Positions 45,005 to 53,712 of a DNA stretch of 64,000 nt are shown here, piece after piece; position 1 is the stretch's first letter; every line of letters starts with the position of its first letter. Origin of the DNA: UBA2779 sp965232165. GTDB lineage: Bacteria > Spirochaetota > Spirochaetia > DSM-2461. Made by a program: the position numbers and the translations under genes. The notes beneath the pieces are model-generated. The model saw nothing but the letters and a program-made list of their open reading frames with translations. It was not told the DNA's origin and did not search any database. The stretch is taken from the NCBI GenBank assembly GCA_965232165.1, contig CBDDOY010000001.1, positions 1,116,001 to 1,180,000 of the forward strand. Direction: 5' to 3'.

Positions 45005-45057
45005 ATTGCCGGAGGTCAGCGAGTCAATCGGCCTGTGTTATGGGTCTGTATAGGCCG

Positions 45058-46299
45058 TCACCAGACACCGCGTTCAACCAGGATTTGCCGGAGTCCCTTA
45101 TAGGCGATCTCCCATTTATAGCCCGAAATACTCCTGTTGGGCATAGCAAATCTGTACTGGTTCTTATCGTAACGGAACTCGAATTTCTGTTGCTTGAATG
45201 TGGTAACGGCTGAAATTTCCCTTAGCGGGAAGGTTCTTATTTCACCGCCAATGTCCCCCACTTCAATACGTGTCGGATAGAGGCGGGCTTCTCCTTGATG
45301 AACAGTTCTCATAGGCATGGCCCGTTTTGCCATCATAAGCTTGACGGTTGAGTCTTGAAGCAAGACGGGGCCGCTATCGAAATCCGATCCCATGGCATTG
45401 ATTTCATCTCTAACTTTCTCTACAAGTAAGGAATTCTGCCATTCAATCCAATCACGGGGTGAATCGAATAACGGCCCCTCCTTCGGGTACTTGAAGAATC
45501 CATATCGGTCTATGTTTACCAAATAGCCACATTGGCATGTCAGCGTATTTCCATGAGAGATCATTGTTCCAATCTCTTCACAAGATGGGCAGGCATAGAA
45601 AGCGAGTTCAAGTTTTTCGGCACGCCGTTCCCCGGCTATGGGAACCATAGCTTGTTTCTGCCATTTGTAGTCGTCTTGAACGATGGCGCCTTTGAGCCGC
45701 TGCTCTATCTCCGCCAATTTCAAATTTTTAATTTCTTCGGAATCGATGATGCGCTTGAAATGAACTTCAATCCGGCAGCGGCGTATACCCCAAGCCCAAC
45801 GCGGTTTGGTGAGATAGCCTCCCTGAATCATGGGAACGAGTACGGGAACTTTCAGATAACGGATGAGTTTAGCGGTAGCCGGAATCAGTTTGAGGGAGCG
45901 GCCATCCCATGTTTGCCCGCCTTCGGGAAATATGCCTACGGAATGTCCCATTGTGATGGCCCGTTTCACGGCCTGAAGAGTAAGAAGATCGGACTGTTCC
46001 TTAATTTTGGGAATAGCACCGCCCAATAACATGAGGACTTTGAGCAGGGAATCTCGGAAGGCCCCGTCAGAAGCGACCCAATGAATGGGTCTTGGGATGA
46101 TGAATGAAAGGATGAAAGGGTCCCATGCGTTGGTATGATTAGGCAGGACAAGAAAAGGCCCGCGGGTTGTATAAATCTCCCGTAGATTCTTATACCTCAC
46201 ATTCAGACGGAGGAAGATGAGTACCATCAGAATAGGTTTTGATATTGCATTCATCAATACAATGACAATTGCGTGCAGTATGAATGAAATCTTATTCAT
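45058..46299 (-). CDS. PlsC-type acyltransferase with C-terminal zinc-ribbon and PH-like region
   Basis: 413 residues. An N-terminal hydrophobic segment (about 5-32) precedes an LPLAT domain with the NHTNAWDP catalytic motif (about 54-61) and the FPEGG substrate motif (about 124-128). The C-terminal part has YACPSCEE then CQCGY, a zinc-ribbon pattern, followed by a beta-rich region (TRIEVGDIGGEIRTFPLREIS). It should acylate lysophosphatidate or a related lipid at the membrane. The added zinc ribbon and C-terminal region are unusual for PlsC. It lies 46 bases after rpsI on the same strand. Confidence 0.85.
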   Translation of the reverse strand: MNKISFILHAIVIVLMNAISKPILMVLIFLRLNVRYKNLREIYTTRGPFLVLPNHTNAWDPFILSFIIPRPIHWVASDGAFRDSLLKVLMLLGGAIPKIKEQSDLLTLQAVKRAITMGHSVGIFPEGGQTWDGRSLKLIPATAKLIRYLKVPVLVPMIQGGYLTKPRWAWGIRRCRIEVHFKRIIDSEEIKNLKLAEIEQRLKGAIVQDDYKWQKQAMVPIAGERRAEKLELAFYACPSCEEIGTMISHGNTLTCQCGYLVNIDRYGFFKYPKEGPLFDSPRDWIEWQNSLLVEKVRDEINAMGSDFDSGPVLLQDSTVKLMMAKRAMPMRTVHQGEARLYPTRIEVGDIGGEIRTFPLREISAVTTFKQQKFEFRYDKNQYRFAMPNRSISGYKWEIAYKGLRQILVERGVW

Positions 46300-46345
46300 T
46301 AATCAATGAACAGCTTACCACGATTAGCGGTTCAATGCTATCCCG

Positions 46346-46738
46346 TTAACGCTTTGAGAATTGAAATTTCTTTCTGGCTCCCGGCCGACCATATTTCTTC
46401 CGCTCAACCATACGGGGATCGCGGGTGAGGAAGCCGTTGGCCTTCAAAGAAGGGCGGTTTTTCTCGTCGAACTCTGTCAATGCCCGGGCAATGCCGTGCC
46501 GAATCGCACCGGCCTGACCATTGATGCCGCCGCCGCTGACGTTCACGAAGATGTTCAGTTTGCCTTCATTGGCCGTAACGGCAAGGGGCTGCTTCACAAC
46601 TTCGTGGAGTGTTGCCAGGTCAAAGTATTCCTGCAAGCTCTTGCCATTAACCGTGATGCCCGGAGTGCCTTCTCGTATATAGACACGGGCAACCGCCGTC
46701 TTTCGCCGACCTGTTCCGTAGGATAGAATTTTTACCAC
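46346..46738 (-). CDS. rpsI: 30S ribosomal protein S9
   Basis: 130 residues, complete: GTGRRKTAVARVYI at the start, INGQAGAIRHGIARAL in the middle and the basic tail KKYGRPGARKKFQFSKR that reaches the ribosomal P site. It lies nine bases after rplM, the standard L13-S9 pair. Confidence 0.97.
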   Translation of the reverse strand: MVKILSYGTGRRKTAVARVYIREGTPGITVNGKSLQEYFDLATLHEVVKQPLAVTANEGKLNIFVNVSGGGINGQAGAIRHGIARALTEFDEKNRPSLKANGFLTRDPRMVERKKYGRPGARKKFQFSKR

Positions 46739-46747
46739 ATATATCTC

Positions 46748-47176
46748 CTAAAGTTCCAATTTCTCCGGCTGCTGCGCTTGGTGAGGGTGGTCTTCACCCG
46801 CATAAATCTTCACATTTCTATAGAGTTTGTTTCCCAGTGGCCCCCGCGGCAGCATTCCCCGGACAGCCTTTTCCATTGGGGCGGTGGGCTTGCGAGCGAC
46901 GAGTTTATTGAAATTTTCCACTTTCAATCCACCAATATAGCCGGAATGCCGATAATAAAGCTTGGTTTGATTCTTTGTGCCGGTCATTCGAACCCTGTCG
47001 GCATTCACGATAACCACATAGTCGCCAATTTCATGGAATGGAACATAGCAAGGTTTATGCTTACCTCGAACGATAACCGCCGCCTTAACCGCAACTCGGC
47101 CCAAGGGCATATCGGCGGCATCAATAACGAACCATTTTCGTGCGGCATTCTTTGGCAAGGTGTAAACGGTCTTCAT
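46748..47176 (-). CDS. rplM: 50S ribosomal protein L13
   Basis: 142 residues from the ATG at 47176, which has AGAGG upstream; an in-frame codon at 47236 would add 20 residues not in the family. It contains KWFVIDAADMPLGRVAV, GDYVVIVNADRVRMTG and VRGMLPRGPLGNKLYRNVKIYAG. First gene of the L13-S9 operon. Confidence 0.97.
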   Translation of the reverse strand: MKTVYTLPKNAARKWFVIDAADMPLGRVAVKAAVIVRGKHKPCYVPFHEIGDYVVIVNADRVRMTGTKNQTKLYYRHSGYIGGLKVENFNKLVARKPTAPMEKAVRGMLPRGPLGNKLYRNVKIYAGEDHPHQAQQPEKLEL

Positions 47177-47299
47177 TTCATCAACCTCTGATTCTTGTAA
47201 GGAGGGTATATTCTCAAAATCGGATGCTTTCGTCAATACCTACAAACTGAGTTTAGATAACTATACTCAATGGAGCAATGGAAGTCTATAGCTATTAGT

Positions 47300-48127
47300 C
47301 TAAATGTTGCAGCAGAAGAAAAGTTTTTTCAGCTCGCCCATTGAAGGGTTCAAGGGGAGTACCGAGGGTCGTTTTACCGAGGGCGCGATAAGAACAGATT
47401 GCGAGAAATAGCTTTCGAATATCTCTTCATAGTTTCGTTCATCTCCTTTATAAACCATATAGGGTCCTCTCATCTCCCAGAAATTTATTCTATTGCCGCC
47501 ATCCCGAATTTCATTTTTCCGAGATATCACACCGTTGACATGCCGCTTGTCCATACATGAACTGACAGAATAGCAGGCACGGGTGAGCGCCGCCAGAATC
47601 AGCGGTGAATTCATATCTGATGCCGGTAAATCGCCTGTGTCATGGGCATACAGCACACTTTGTACTTCCGATAGCCCGGGAAGCGGCAGGATTGGAAGAA
47701 GATAATCCCCTTTTGGGTGATTGGGCAACTGTGGCCTGCCCCAAACAGGACCGGATATGAATTCGGTACCAGGCGGAACATCGAGGGGGTCGATGGGCCA
47801 GCGGTTTGCTGGAATCGATTTGAGGGCCTGCCCTGCGGATTGAAAAACACGTGCCGCACCGTAACCGGGGAACAGCTTGAGCATGGCCTTTATCAGACGG
47901 TTCTGCCAGCGGTTCGGATAGGCCGCAAACAGCCCCCTGTCGATTTCATTCTTCAGCCGGAGGGAAACTCCATCCGGCTTGTGTCCGGCAAGCGCCCGCC
48001 CTCCATCCGCCCAGCAGTCTATCCACCGCTTGCCGTCATCGGTGTAAAGCCGCGACCCCCGTGCGCGGTTCACGATGGGCAGGCGGGCGAGGATGGCTGT
48101 TTCCTCGGAATTTAGCGGTGCAAACAT
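47300..48127 (-). CDS. Truncated class III aminotransferase-like protein
   Basis: 275 residues. The start (RGSRLYTDDGKRWIDCWADG, then ALAGHKPDG) and the following helix-rich part look like the first third of class III PLP aminotransferases such as glutamate-1-semialdehyde aminomutase. The region with the PLP-binding lysine is absent and the C-terminal half has no familiar motif. The frame is intact with a sensible start, so it is probably a conserved non-catalytic relative and not a fragment. Function unknown. Confidence 0.6.
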   Translation of the reverse strand: MFAPLNSEETAILARLPIVNRARGSRLYTDDGKRWIDCWADGGRALAGHKPDGVSLRLKNEIDRGLFAAYPNRWQNRLIKAMLKLFPGYGAARVFQSAGQALKSIPANRWPIDPLDVPPGTEFISGPVWGRPQLPNHPKGDYLLPILPLPGLSEVQSVLYAHDTGDLPASDMNSPLILAALTRACYSVSSCMDKRHVNGVISRKNEIRDGGNRINFWEMRGPYMVYKGDERNYEEIFESYFSQSVLIAPSVKRPSVLPLNPSMGELKKLFFCCNI

Positions 48128-48245
48128 AGGGGGACTCTAAAAATCCCGCCAGAGTTTCTGACCCGATTCAAGAAGTCTCTTCGCCAATTTCCCGAAGCTG
48201 TTTTTCAGTGGCCATAGATTTAGTCGGCACTCTTTAGAAGTCAAT
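48128..48245. repeat. Remnant of a family A repeat
   Basis: ACTCTAAAAATCCC near 48133 and CTTCGCCAATTTCCCGAAGC near 48180 resemble the two sides of the family A elements at 19804 and 58344. No terminal repeat pair survives. Confidence 0.4.
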
Positions 48246-50369
48246 TCAGTAATCATCGCTGACGTTTCCTAATATCTCGATTTTATGGGAGGAGAACTCG
48301 GGCAGCAAGGTGACTCGTCTGCCGGATTCGAACTGGACATGAATAGTGGGATGTCCGCCGTTCGCTAGGCATTTCTGCACAACACCGACACCATATTCAT
48401 CATGAATTAACTTCGTTCCCGGACGCCATTGCCGTGGAATCGGTTCCAATTTAACGAATCCATCCTGTTGGAGTGAATCTGGCGGGATGTCCCAAAGAAA
48501 GGAGGAGGGATTGAGATTCTGATAATGCCCCCAAAGCATGCGTCTCTTGCAGAAGGTGAAGGCAAGGTGCTTTCGGGCGCGAGTTATGGCAACGTAGAAT
48601 AGACGGCGTTCCTCCTCTAAGTCGTCACTATCGGCATTGTCGCTGCTCCGTGGGAACAGGCCCTCTTCAAGGCCGGTTATTATAACGTGATCAAATTCCA
48701 ATCCCTTGGTATTGTGCATGGTAATCAGGGTGACCCTGTCTTCATCTCCTTCTTCCTCCTCTAAGGCGGCTTGATCAAGCTCCACGAGTTCCAAAAAGGC
48801 CGTCAGGCCTTCGCTGTTGGCCGGATAGCCGGCGGCGGCGGTTACAAGTTCATTGATGTTGTCGTAGCGTTGAGAGTTTTCCACCCTGTCTATTTCCCGG
48901 TAATGGCCGAGAAGGCCGGAGGCTTCCGTCAGATGCTGAACGAGGGAGCCCAAGTGCTTAAACTGTTGTTCTGAATCGGCGAGACCCCTGTATTGCTCTG
49001 TCAGTTCCCGCAGGAATTCCACGGCCTTGGCCGCTTTTCCGCTTAGAAGCCCGGGCCGATAGGCGGAGAGGATGTCCTGTGTGGGTGTTCTTCTGGCTTC
49101 AGAAAGCATTTTGTCCACACTTATCTTGCCGAAGCCCCGGGCCGGTTTATTGGCAATGCGTCTGAAGGCGACTTCGTCCCGAGGGTTGGCAATCCATGCA
49201 AGATAGGCCAGGATGTCCTTCACTTCTTCCCGTTGATAGAAGCTCACGGTACCCACGATGCGGTAGGGTATGCCCCGGTCTCGAAACACCGTTTCGAATA
49301 TGCGTGACTGGGCGTTTGTGCGGTAGAGGACGGCTATTCCGCCATAATTGCCGTCTTTTTCCACCCGGTCGGCACAGTAATGAGCCTCGGCGACCTGGTC
49401 TTCAAGTTGACTGAGCAGGGCTTTTTCACCGCTTCCTTCAGAGGTCCAAAGGGTTTTCCCCAGGCGTCCGCTGTTGCGTGACACCACGGCAACGGCGATG
49501 TCCAGTATTGTTCCGGTGGATCGGTAATTCTGTTCAAGCTTGATCACCTTGGTTCCGGGAAAAACTTCGGCGAATTTCAGGATGTTTGTTACTTCGGCGC
49601 CCCGAAAGCGGTAGATGGATTGATCGTCGTCGCCGACAACACCGAGCCAGGTTTCAGGGCCAGTGATCTCCTTAAGAAGATGATACTGTGCCACATTTGT
49701 GTCCTGATATTCATCGATTAAGACGGCCCGGAAACGCTGCCTGATGCGCTCACGTATTTCTCTTTGGTGTTGAAGCAGCCGAAGCGGAAGGAGGATGAGG
49801 TCTCCAAAATCAACATTGCCTATGCTCCGCAGACGCTCTTCGTATTGGCGGTACACATTGGGAAAGGCGGGATTCCCGGAGATTTCAGATAGATCATCTT
49901 CCTGGCTAAGCCCCTCGTCCTTGGCGCGGGAAATGCGCTGAATCCAGAGTTTGAGTTCACGGCGGGGCATGCCGCTTAGCACCTGAGAGAGAAGGCTCGC
50001 CTGATCATCATCGTCGTAGATGGTGAAATTGGATGAAAGACCGGCTGCCGCTGCATTACGCCTAAGCAGCCATGCCCCGAAGGAGTGGAATGTCCGTATC
50101 ACGGCCTTTTCGGCGGCAGGATTAAGGCTGGCTGCCCTTTCGCGCATCTCCGCCGCGGCCTTGTTAGTGAAGGTGACGGCCAGAATGGATTGAGCACTGA
50201 AGCCTTTCTCGGCAATCAGCCAGGCGATTCTGGAAGTAATCACCCGGGTTTTTCCCGATCCGGCTCCGGCGAGTATCAGCAGGGGGGCCTCTCCATGGGT
50301 GACCGCCTGGATCTGCCTATCGTTGAAGCCATGAAGCCAGGCCGGTATAGACGGTTGTTCATTCGTCAT
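48246..50369 (-). CDS. pcrA: UvrD/Rep-family DNA helicase (PcrA-like)
   Basis: 707 residues. Superfamily 1A motifs in order: LNDRQ-like Q motif (FNDRQIQAVTHGEAP), Walker A AGAGSGKTRVI (about 34-44), TFTNKAAAEMRER, DEYQDTN, GDDDQSIYRFRGA, EQNYRST, TMHNTKGLEFDHVI and VAITRARKHLAF. A C-terminal Tudor-like end (GTKLIHDEYGVGVVQK) binds RNA polymerase in PcrA. It unwinds DNA 3' to 5' in repair and in plasmid or conflict handling. Its start overlaps the rimO end by 11 bases. Confidence 0.95.
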   Translation of the reverse strand: MTNEQPSIPAWLHGFNDRQIQAVTHGEAPLLILAGAGSGKTRVITSRIAWLIAEKGFSAQSILAVTFTNKAAAEMRERAASLNPAAEKAVIRTFHSFGAWLLRRNAAAAGLSSNFTIYDDDDQASLLSQVLSGMPRRELKLWIQRISRAKDEGLSQEDDLSEISGNPAFPNVYRQYEERLRSIGNVDFGDLILLPLRLLQHQREIRERIRQRFRAVLIDEYQDTNVAQYHLLKEITGPETWLGVVGDDDQSIYRFRGAEVTNILKFAEVFPGTKVIKLEQNYRSTGTILDIAVAVVSRNSGRLGKTLWTSEGSGEKALLSQLEDQVAEAHYCADRVEKDGNYGGIAVLYRTNAQSRIFETVFRDRGIPYRIVGTVSFYQREEVKDILAYLAWIANPRDEVAFRRIANKPARGFGKISVDKMLSEARRTPTQDILSAYRPGLLSGKAAKAVEFLRELTEQYRGLADSEQQFKHLGSLVQHLTEASGLLGHYREIDRVENSQRYDNINELVTAAAGYPANSEGLTAFLELVELDQAALEEEEGDEDRVTLITMHNTKGLEFDHVIITGLEEGLFPRSSDNADSDDLEEERRLFYVAITRARKHLAFTFCKRRMLWGHYQNLNPSSFLWDIPPDSLQQDGFVKLEPIPRQWRPGTKLIHDEYGVGVVQKCLANGGHPTIHVQFESGRRVTLLPEFSSHKIEILGNVSDDY

Positions 50370-51717
50370 CGGCTATTCCCTGGAGGTCTAATTCAGTTCT
50401 TCCGGTTATCTTGACCTTGATGATATCCCCCGAGAAAACTTTTCTCGATTGAGAATCAAAATGCACAACAATGCCGCCATCGACTTCAGGGGCCTGGAAA
50501 AAGGCCCTTCCCAGGGCCATGGTCTCATCTTGGATGGGCTCTTCAATGAGAACATTGAGACGGCATCCTATCCAGCGGTCCAGGCATCTTGCGGTAATGG
50601 TTTTCTGCCGGTCCTCAATGCGGCTGCGCCGGTTTTCTGCCGTCCGCGCATGTAACCGAGAAGACAGCGTCCCCCTGTCCTTAGCCGAGGCCGTGCCCTC
50701 CTCTCTTGACCAGGCAAAGACGCCGAGCCAGTCTAATTCGGCCTCTTCCTGGAATTGAAGCAGGCCGTCAAATTCCTTTTCACCTTCTCCGGGATGCCCC
50801 ACCAGGAAAGTGGAACGAATCACGGCATCGCTTATACTGTCGCGGATTTCGGCTATCAGGTCCAGGTGTGCCTGGGGGCTTCCCGCCCGGCCCATTTTGC
50901 GGAGCACGGGAACAGCGGCATGCTGAAAGGGGATGTCAAAATAGGGAAGAATGCGTGAATCCGAGGCCATAATATCAAGAAGCTCACGGGGAAAACTGTC
51001 AGGATGGAGGTAGAGCAGGCGTATCCAGCAATGCTTTCTGTCCTCAATACGGTCGAGGATATGATAGAGGAGGTCTGCCAGACCTCTGCCGGATGATAGG
51101 CCCTTATCTTGGCCGAAGGAGGTCAAATCCTGTGCGACAAGGTTCAGCTCGAATGCTCCCTTGTCAAGAAGAGCGATGGCTTCATTGACGATTTGGCCGG
51201 CAGGACGACTCCTAAGCCGTCCCTTGATGATGGGTATGGCACAGAATCTGCAATTGTGGTTGCAGCCTTCTGCTATCTTCAAGTAAACCGAACGGTTGAA
51301 ACCGTAAAAGTCGGATCGCATCGGAACAGTCTCATCTTCATCGGGAAGAGATGCGGCATTTTCGATCCGTAAAATCTGGGCAATGGTTTGACCGATTAGG
51401 TGCGGATGGCGGTCGCTGAATACGCCGTCCAATTCAGGAATGAGTCTTGGTAACTCGGCGGGCCAGCGCTGTGCGAGACAACCGGCGGCGACGATGTGTT
51501 TATGAGGATAATCTCGCCGGACGCGGAGCAGGGTTTCTACGGCTTCCTCCTGAGCGCTCTTGATGAAGCCGCAGGTGTTGATGATTATGATGTCGGCCGC
51601 TTCCGGGTTATCAGGGAGATAACCGTAGCCCTGTCGCTTGAGGGCGGCTATCATCACTTCGGCATCGACCTGGTTCTTTGCACACCCTAAGTTTTCGATG
51701 TAGAATTGCTTCGGCAT
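50359..51717 (-). CDS. rimO: Ribosomal protein S12 methylthiotransferase RimO
   Basis: 452 residues from the ATG at 51717 (AAGGA upstream). It has the N-terminal UPF0004 domain with cysteines in NLGCAKN, INTCGFI and AAGCLAQ, the radical-SAM CxxxCxxC in AEGCNHNCRFCAIP (about 155-168) and a C-terminal TRAM domain. It adds a methylthio group to an aspartate of S12. The pattern GRLRSRP matches RimO and not MiaB. Confidence 0.95.
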   Translation of the reverse strand: MPKQFYIENLGCAKNQVDAEVMIAALKRQGYGYLPDNPEAADIIIINTCGFIKSAQEEAVETLLRVRRDYPHKHIVAAGCLAQRWPAELPRLIPELDGVFSDRHPHLIGQTIAQILRIENAASLPDEDETVPMRSDFYGFNRSVYLKIAEGCNHNCRFCAIPIIKGRLRSRPAGQIVNEAIALLDKGAFELNLVAQDLTSFGQDKGLSSGRGLADLLYHILDRIEDRKHCWIRLLYLHPDSFPRELLDIMASDSRILPYFDIPFQHAAVPVLRKMGRAGSPQAHLDLIAEIRDSISDAVIRSTFLVGHPGEGEKEFDGLLQFQEEAELDWLGVFAWSREEGTASAKDRGTLSSRLHARTAENRRSRIEDRQKTITARCLDRWIGCRLNVLIEEPIQDETMALGRAFFQAPEVDGGIVVHFDSQSRKVFSGDIIKVKITGRTELDLQGIADDE

Positions 51718-51950
51718 AGAATCCTTAAACAGTGCAAAAAAACTGCGTCTATGTCTATGGGTCCATAATGACGAATGACCCTCCACCCAGAAATTACCTC
51801 TCCCCTGCATCTAAGACAAATAGAATACGGTCCGGAAGTATTCTCTTTGTGCTCCGGCGGCACATCAACCCATTTATTGAAGATGATCAATTCCATGTCA
51901 GATTCCGGAGCACCGTGCTCACAGCAGCGGCACACGAAGACGCGTTTCAT
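51687..51950 (-). CDS. Possible small zinc-binding protein overlapping the rimO start
   Basis: 87 residues. FVCRCCEHG (about 5-13) and CLRCRGE (about 45-51) could form a zinc ribbon. The last eleven codons overlap rimO in another frame. The ribosome site (CGGAA directly before the ATG) is weak. The cysteine spacing and ordered composition argue for a gene, but a chance frame is possible. Confidence 0.4.
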   Translation of the reverse strand: MKRVFVCRCCEHGAPESDMELIIFNKWVDVPPEHKENTSGPYSICLRCRGEVISGWRVIRHYGPIDIDAVFLHCLRILCRSNSTSKT

Positions 51951-52164
51951 TTCCGAAAAAACCGGTTCTCAGAACTCATCATAGTTATGAAGCGCGGGCC
52001 CTTGAATTTTTTTTATCGAATTTCTATTATAGCAATATGACTACTCGGAGCGTGTATTCGCCCTTTACCTTTCACCCCTTCTAATAAGGCCCTCCCAGGG
52101 GGATTGTTATCTCATTGTAAAAGAAATATTTCCAAAGCCGGCTTATGCGGTAAAAGAGGTCAAT

Positions 52165-53208
52165 ATGATAGAAGAACTGAGACAATTAGAAAAAAGCTTC
52201 AATACCACGCTCAAGGAAGTGGACAATGAGGCCAAACTCGCCGATTTTAAGGCCCGATTCCTGGGCAAGAAGGGGGAACTCGGCATTATACTCAAATCAC
52301 TGAATACCAAATCTCCCCAGGAGCGCAAAGTTTTAGGTCAAGCTGCTAATAAACTGAAACACAGCCTGACGGCGCAGTTGGAGAAAACAGCTTTGGACCT
52401 CGAAAGAAGAATGATAGACGACCAACTCTCCGCCGACTGGACAGACATCACCATGCGCGAATCTTTGAGGGCAAAATCCGTGAGAGAATCGGGTTTGCAT
52501 CCGGTTACCATCGTACAGCGGGAATTGGAAGACATATTCCTCTCCATGGGTTTCGATATCCTCGATGGCCCCCACATTGAGAATGACTGGTACAATTTCA
52601 CCGCTCTAAACATACCCGAAACCCATCCGGCCCGGGACATGCAGGACACCTTCTGGTTCAAGGACATGAAACACCTGCTTCGCACACACACCTCCACGAT
52701 TCAGATTAGAGGCATGGAAAGGAAAACCCCGCCCTTTAAATTTGTCGCACCGGGGAAGGTTTTCCGCTGTGAGGCGACCGATGCCTCTCATGAGGCGGTA
52801 TTTCATCAGATGGAGGGGATGCTCGTCGGAAAGGATATTTCCGTCGCCCACCTTATATATTTCGAAAAAACACTCTTGAGTGAAATTTTCCAGTGTGATG
52901 TAGAGATTCGGCTGCGTCCAGGTTTCTTCCCCTTCGTCGAACCGGGATTTGAACTAGATATCAATTGCCGGATATGCGGGGGGGCAGGCTGCAGTGTTTG
53001 TAAGCACACCGGCTGGGTGGAACTTCTTCCCTGCGGCATGACACACCCAAACGTACTGCGTTACGGCGGTATTAACCCCGAAGAGTATAACGGATTTGCT
53101 TTCGGTCTCGGCCTGGACCGGCTGGTAATGATGCGATATGGCATTGATGACATCCGCCATTTGCACGGCGGGAACATCGATTTTAGCAGACAGTTTGCTT
53201 CATGCTAA
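52165..53208 (+). CDS. pheS: Phenylalanyl-tRNA synthetase alpha subunit
   Basis: 347 residues, AGAGG ribosome site. The N-terminal coiled coil (1-85) is followed by the class II catalytic core: HPVTIVQRELEDIFLSMGF, the motif 2 loop FKFVAPGKVFRCEATDASHEAVFHQ and motif 3 GFAFGLGLDRLVMMRYGI. A CRICGGAGCSVCKHTG segment (about 271-286) is the cysteine-bearing insert seen in many bacterial PheS. Partner of pheT downstream, although two repeat elements lie between them. Confidence 0.97.
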   Translation: MIEELRQLEKSFNTTLKEVDNEAKLADFKARFLGKKGELGIILKSLNTKSPQERKVLGQAANKLKHSLTAQLEKTALDLERRMIDDQLSADWTDITMRESLRAKSVRESGLHPVTIVQRELEDIFLSMGFDILDGPHIENDWYNFTALNIPETHPARDMQDTFWFKDMKHLLRTHTSTIQIRGMERKTPPFKFVAPGKVFRCEATDASHEAVFHQMEGMLVGKDISVAHLIYFEKTLLSEIFQCDVEIRLRPGFFPFVEPGFELDINCRICGGAGCSVCKHTGWVELLPCGMTHPNVLRYGGINPEEYNGFAFGLGLDRLVMMRYGIDDIRHLHGGNIDFSRQFASC

Positions 53209-53227
53209 TGTTCCGTAATTTGCAGGG

Positions 53228-53363
53228 ATCAATATCTGGGCGCAACCCTGCGGGTCGGGCTTTTCACTGCAATGCCTTATTCTGGCAGCCTGCCCCCCTG
53301 CTCCTCATTGCCAATCGCCGGGGGGGCAGCCAGCGGCATTTCCGTTGCAATCCCTTGCGCCTA
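53228..53363. repeat. Interspersed repeat, family C, copy 4
   Basis: Shares ATCAATATCTGGGCGCAACC, GGGTCGGGCTTTTCACTGCA, CATTGCCAATCGCCGGG and CATTTCCGTTGCAATCCC with the copies at 20168, 28281 and 39860. It sits between pheS and pheT. The stretch to 53517 also has TCTGCCTCAGGCAGA, a short palindrome. Confidence 0.8.
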
Positions 53364-53517
53364 TGGTCATTTGGTGATTCGTTATGTGATGCCCCGATTA
53401 CACCTTCAAGAATTCATTTGTGCTTCGGGGTGAATATGCTGCGGCGTGACGCGTTAGGGATTGGAGGGGTGCCGAAGGCAGTCTGCCTCAGGCAGACGGA
53501 ACCCCCGGAAAGCCCGA

Positions 53518-53662
53518 GGGGCTGTGTCAGAACTCGTCTTTGGCCCCCGCATACGGCGTTGAAAAATCCGCTTAAAATGCTCATGTATACGCTATACACT
53601 GCGCTTTTAAGCGGATTTTCCGCCTTGTCTGCGAACCAAATCCTTCGTCCTGACACAGCCCC
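53518..53662. mobile_element. MITE-like element, family B, intact copy
   Basis: 145 bases with perfect 13-base terminal inverted repeats GGGGCTGTGTCAG and CTGACACAGCCCC. An inner pair (AAAATCCGCTTAAAA and TTTTAAGCGGATTTT) forms a second hairpin. No coding capacity. A degraded relative is at 4736-4890. Confidence 0.8.
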
Positions 53663-53712
53663 TAACGCCCAAAAAAGGGTGATAATGTCCTAGTCTTTTA
53701 TGAGGTGATACT

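Noticed and set aside
45774..45790. A 16-base match between the spacer starting TGTGGCAGCG and the acyltransferase gene (GGCAGCGGCGTATACC)
   Set aside because: The match covers only part of the spacer. In guide orientation the last three PAM-proximal bases and the distal third mismatch, so it is probably chance or distant homology, not self-targeting.
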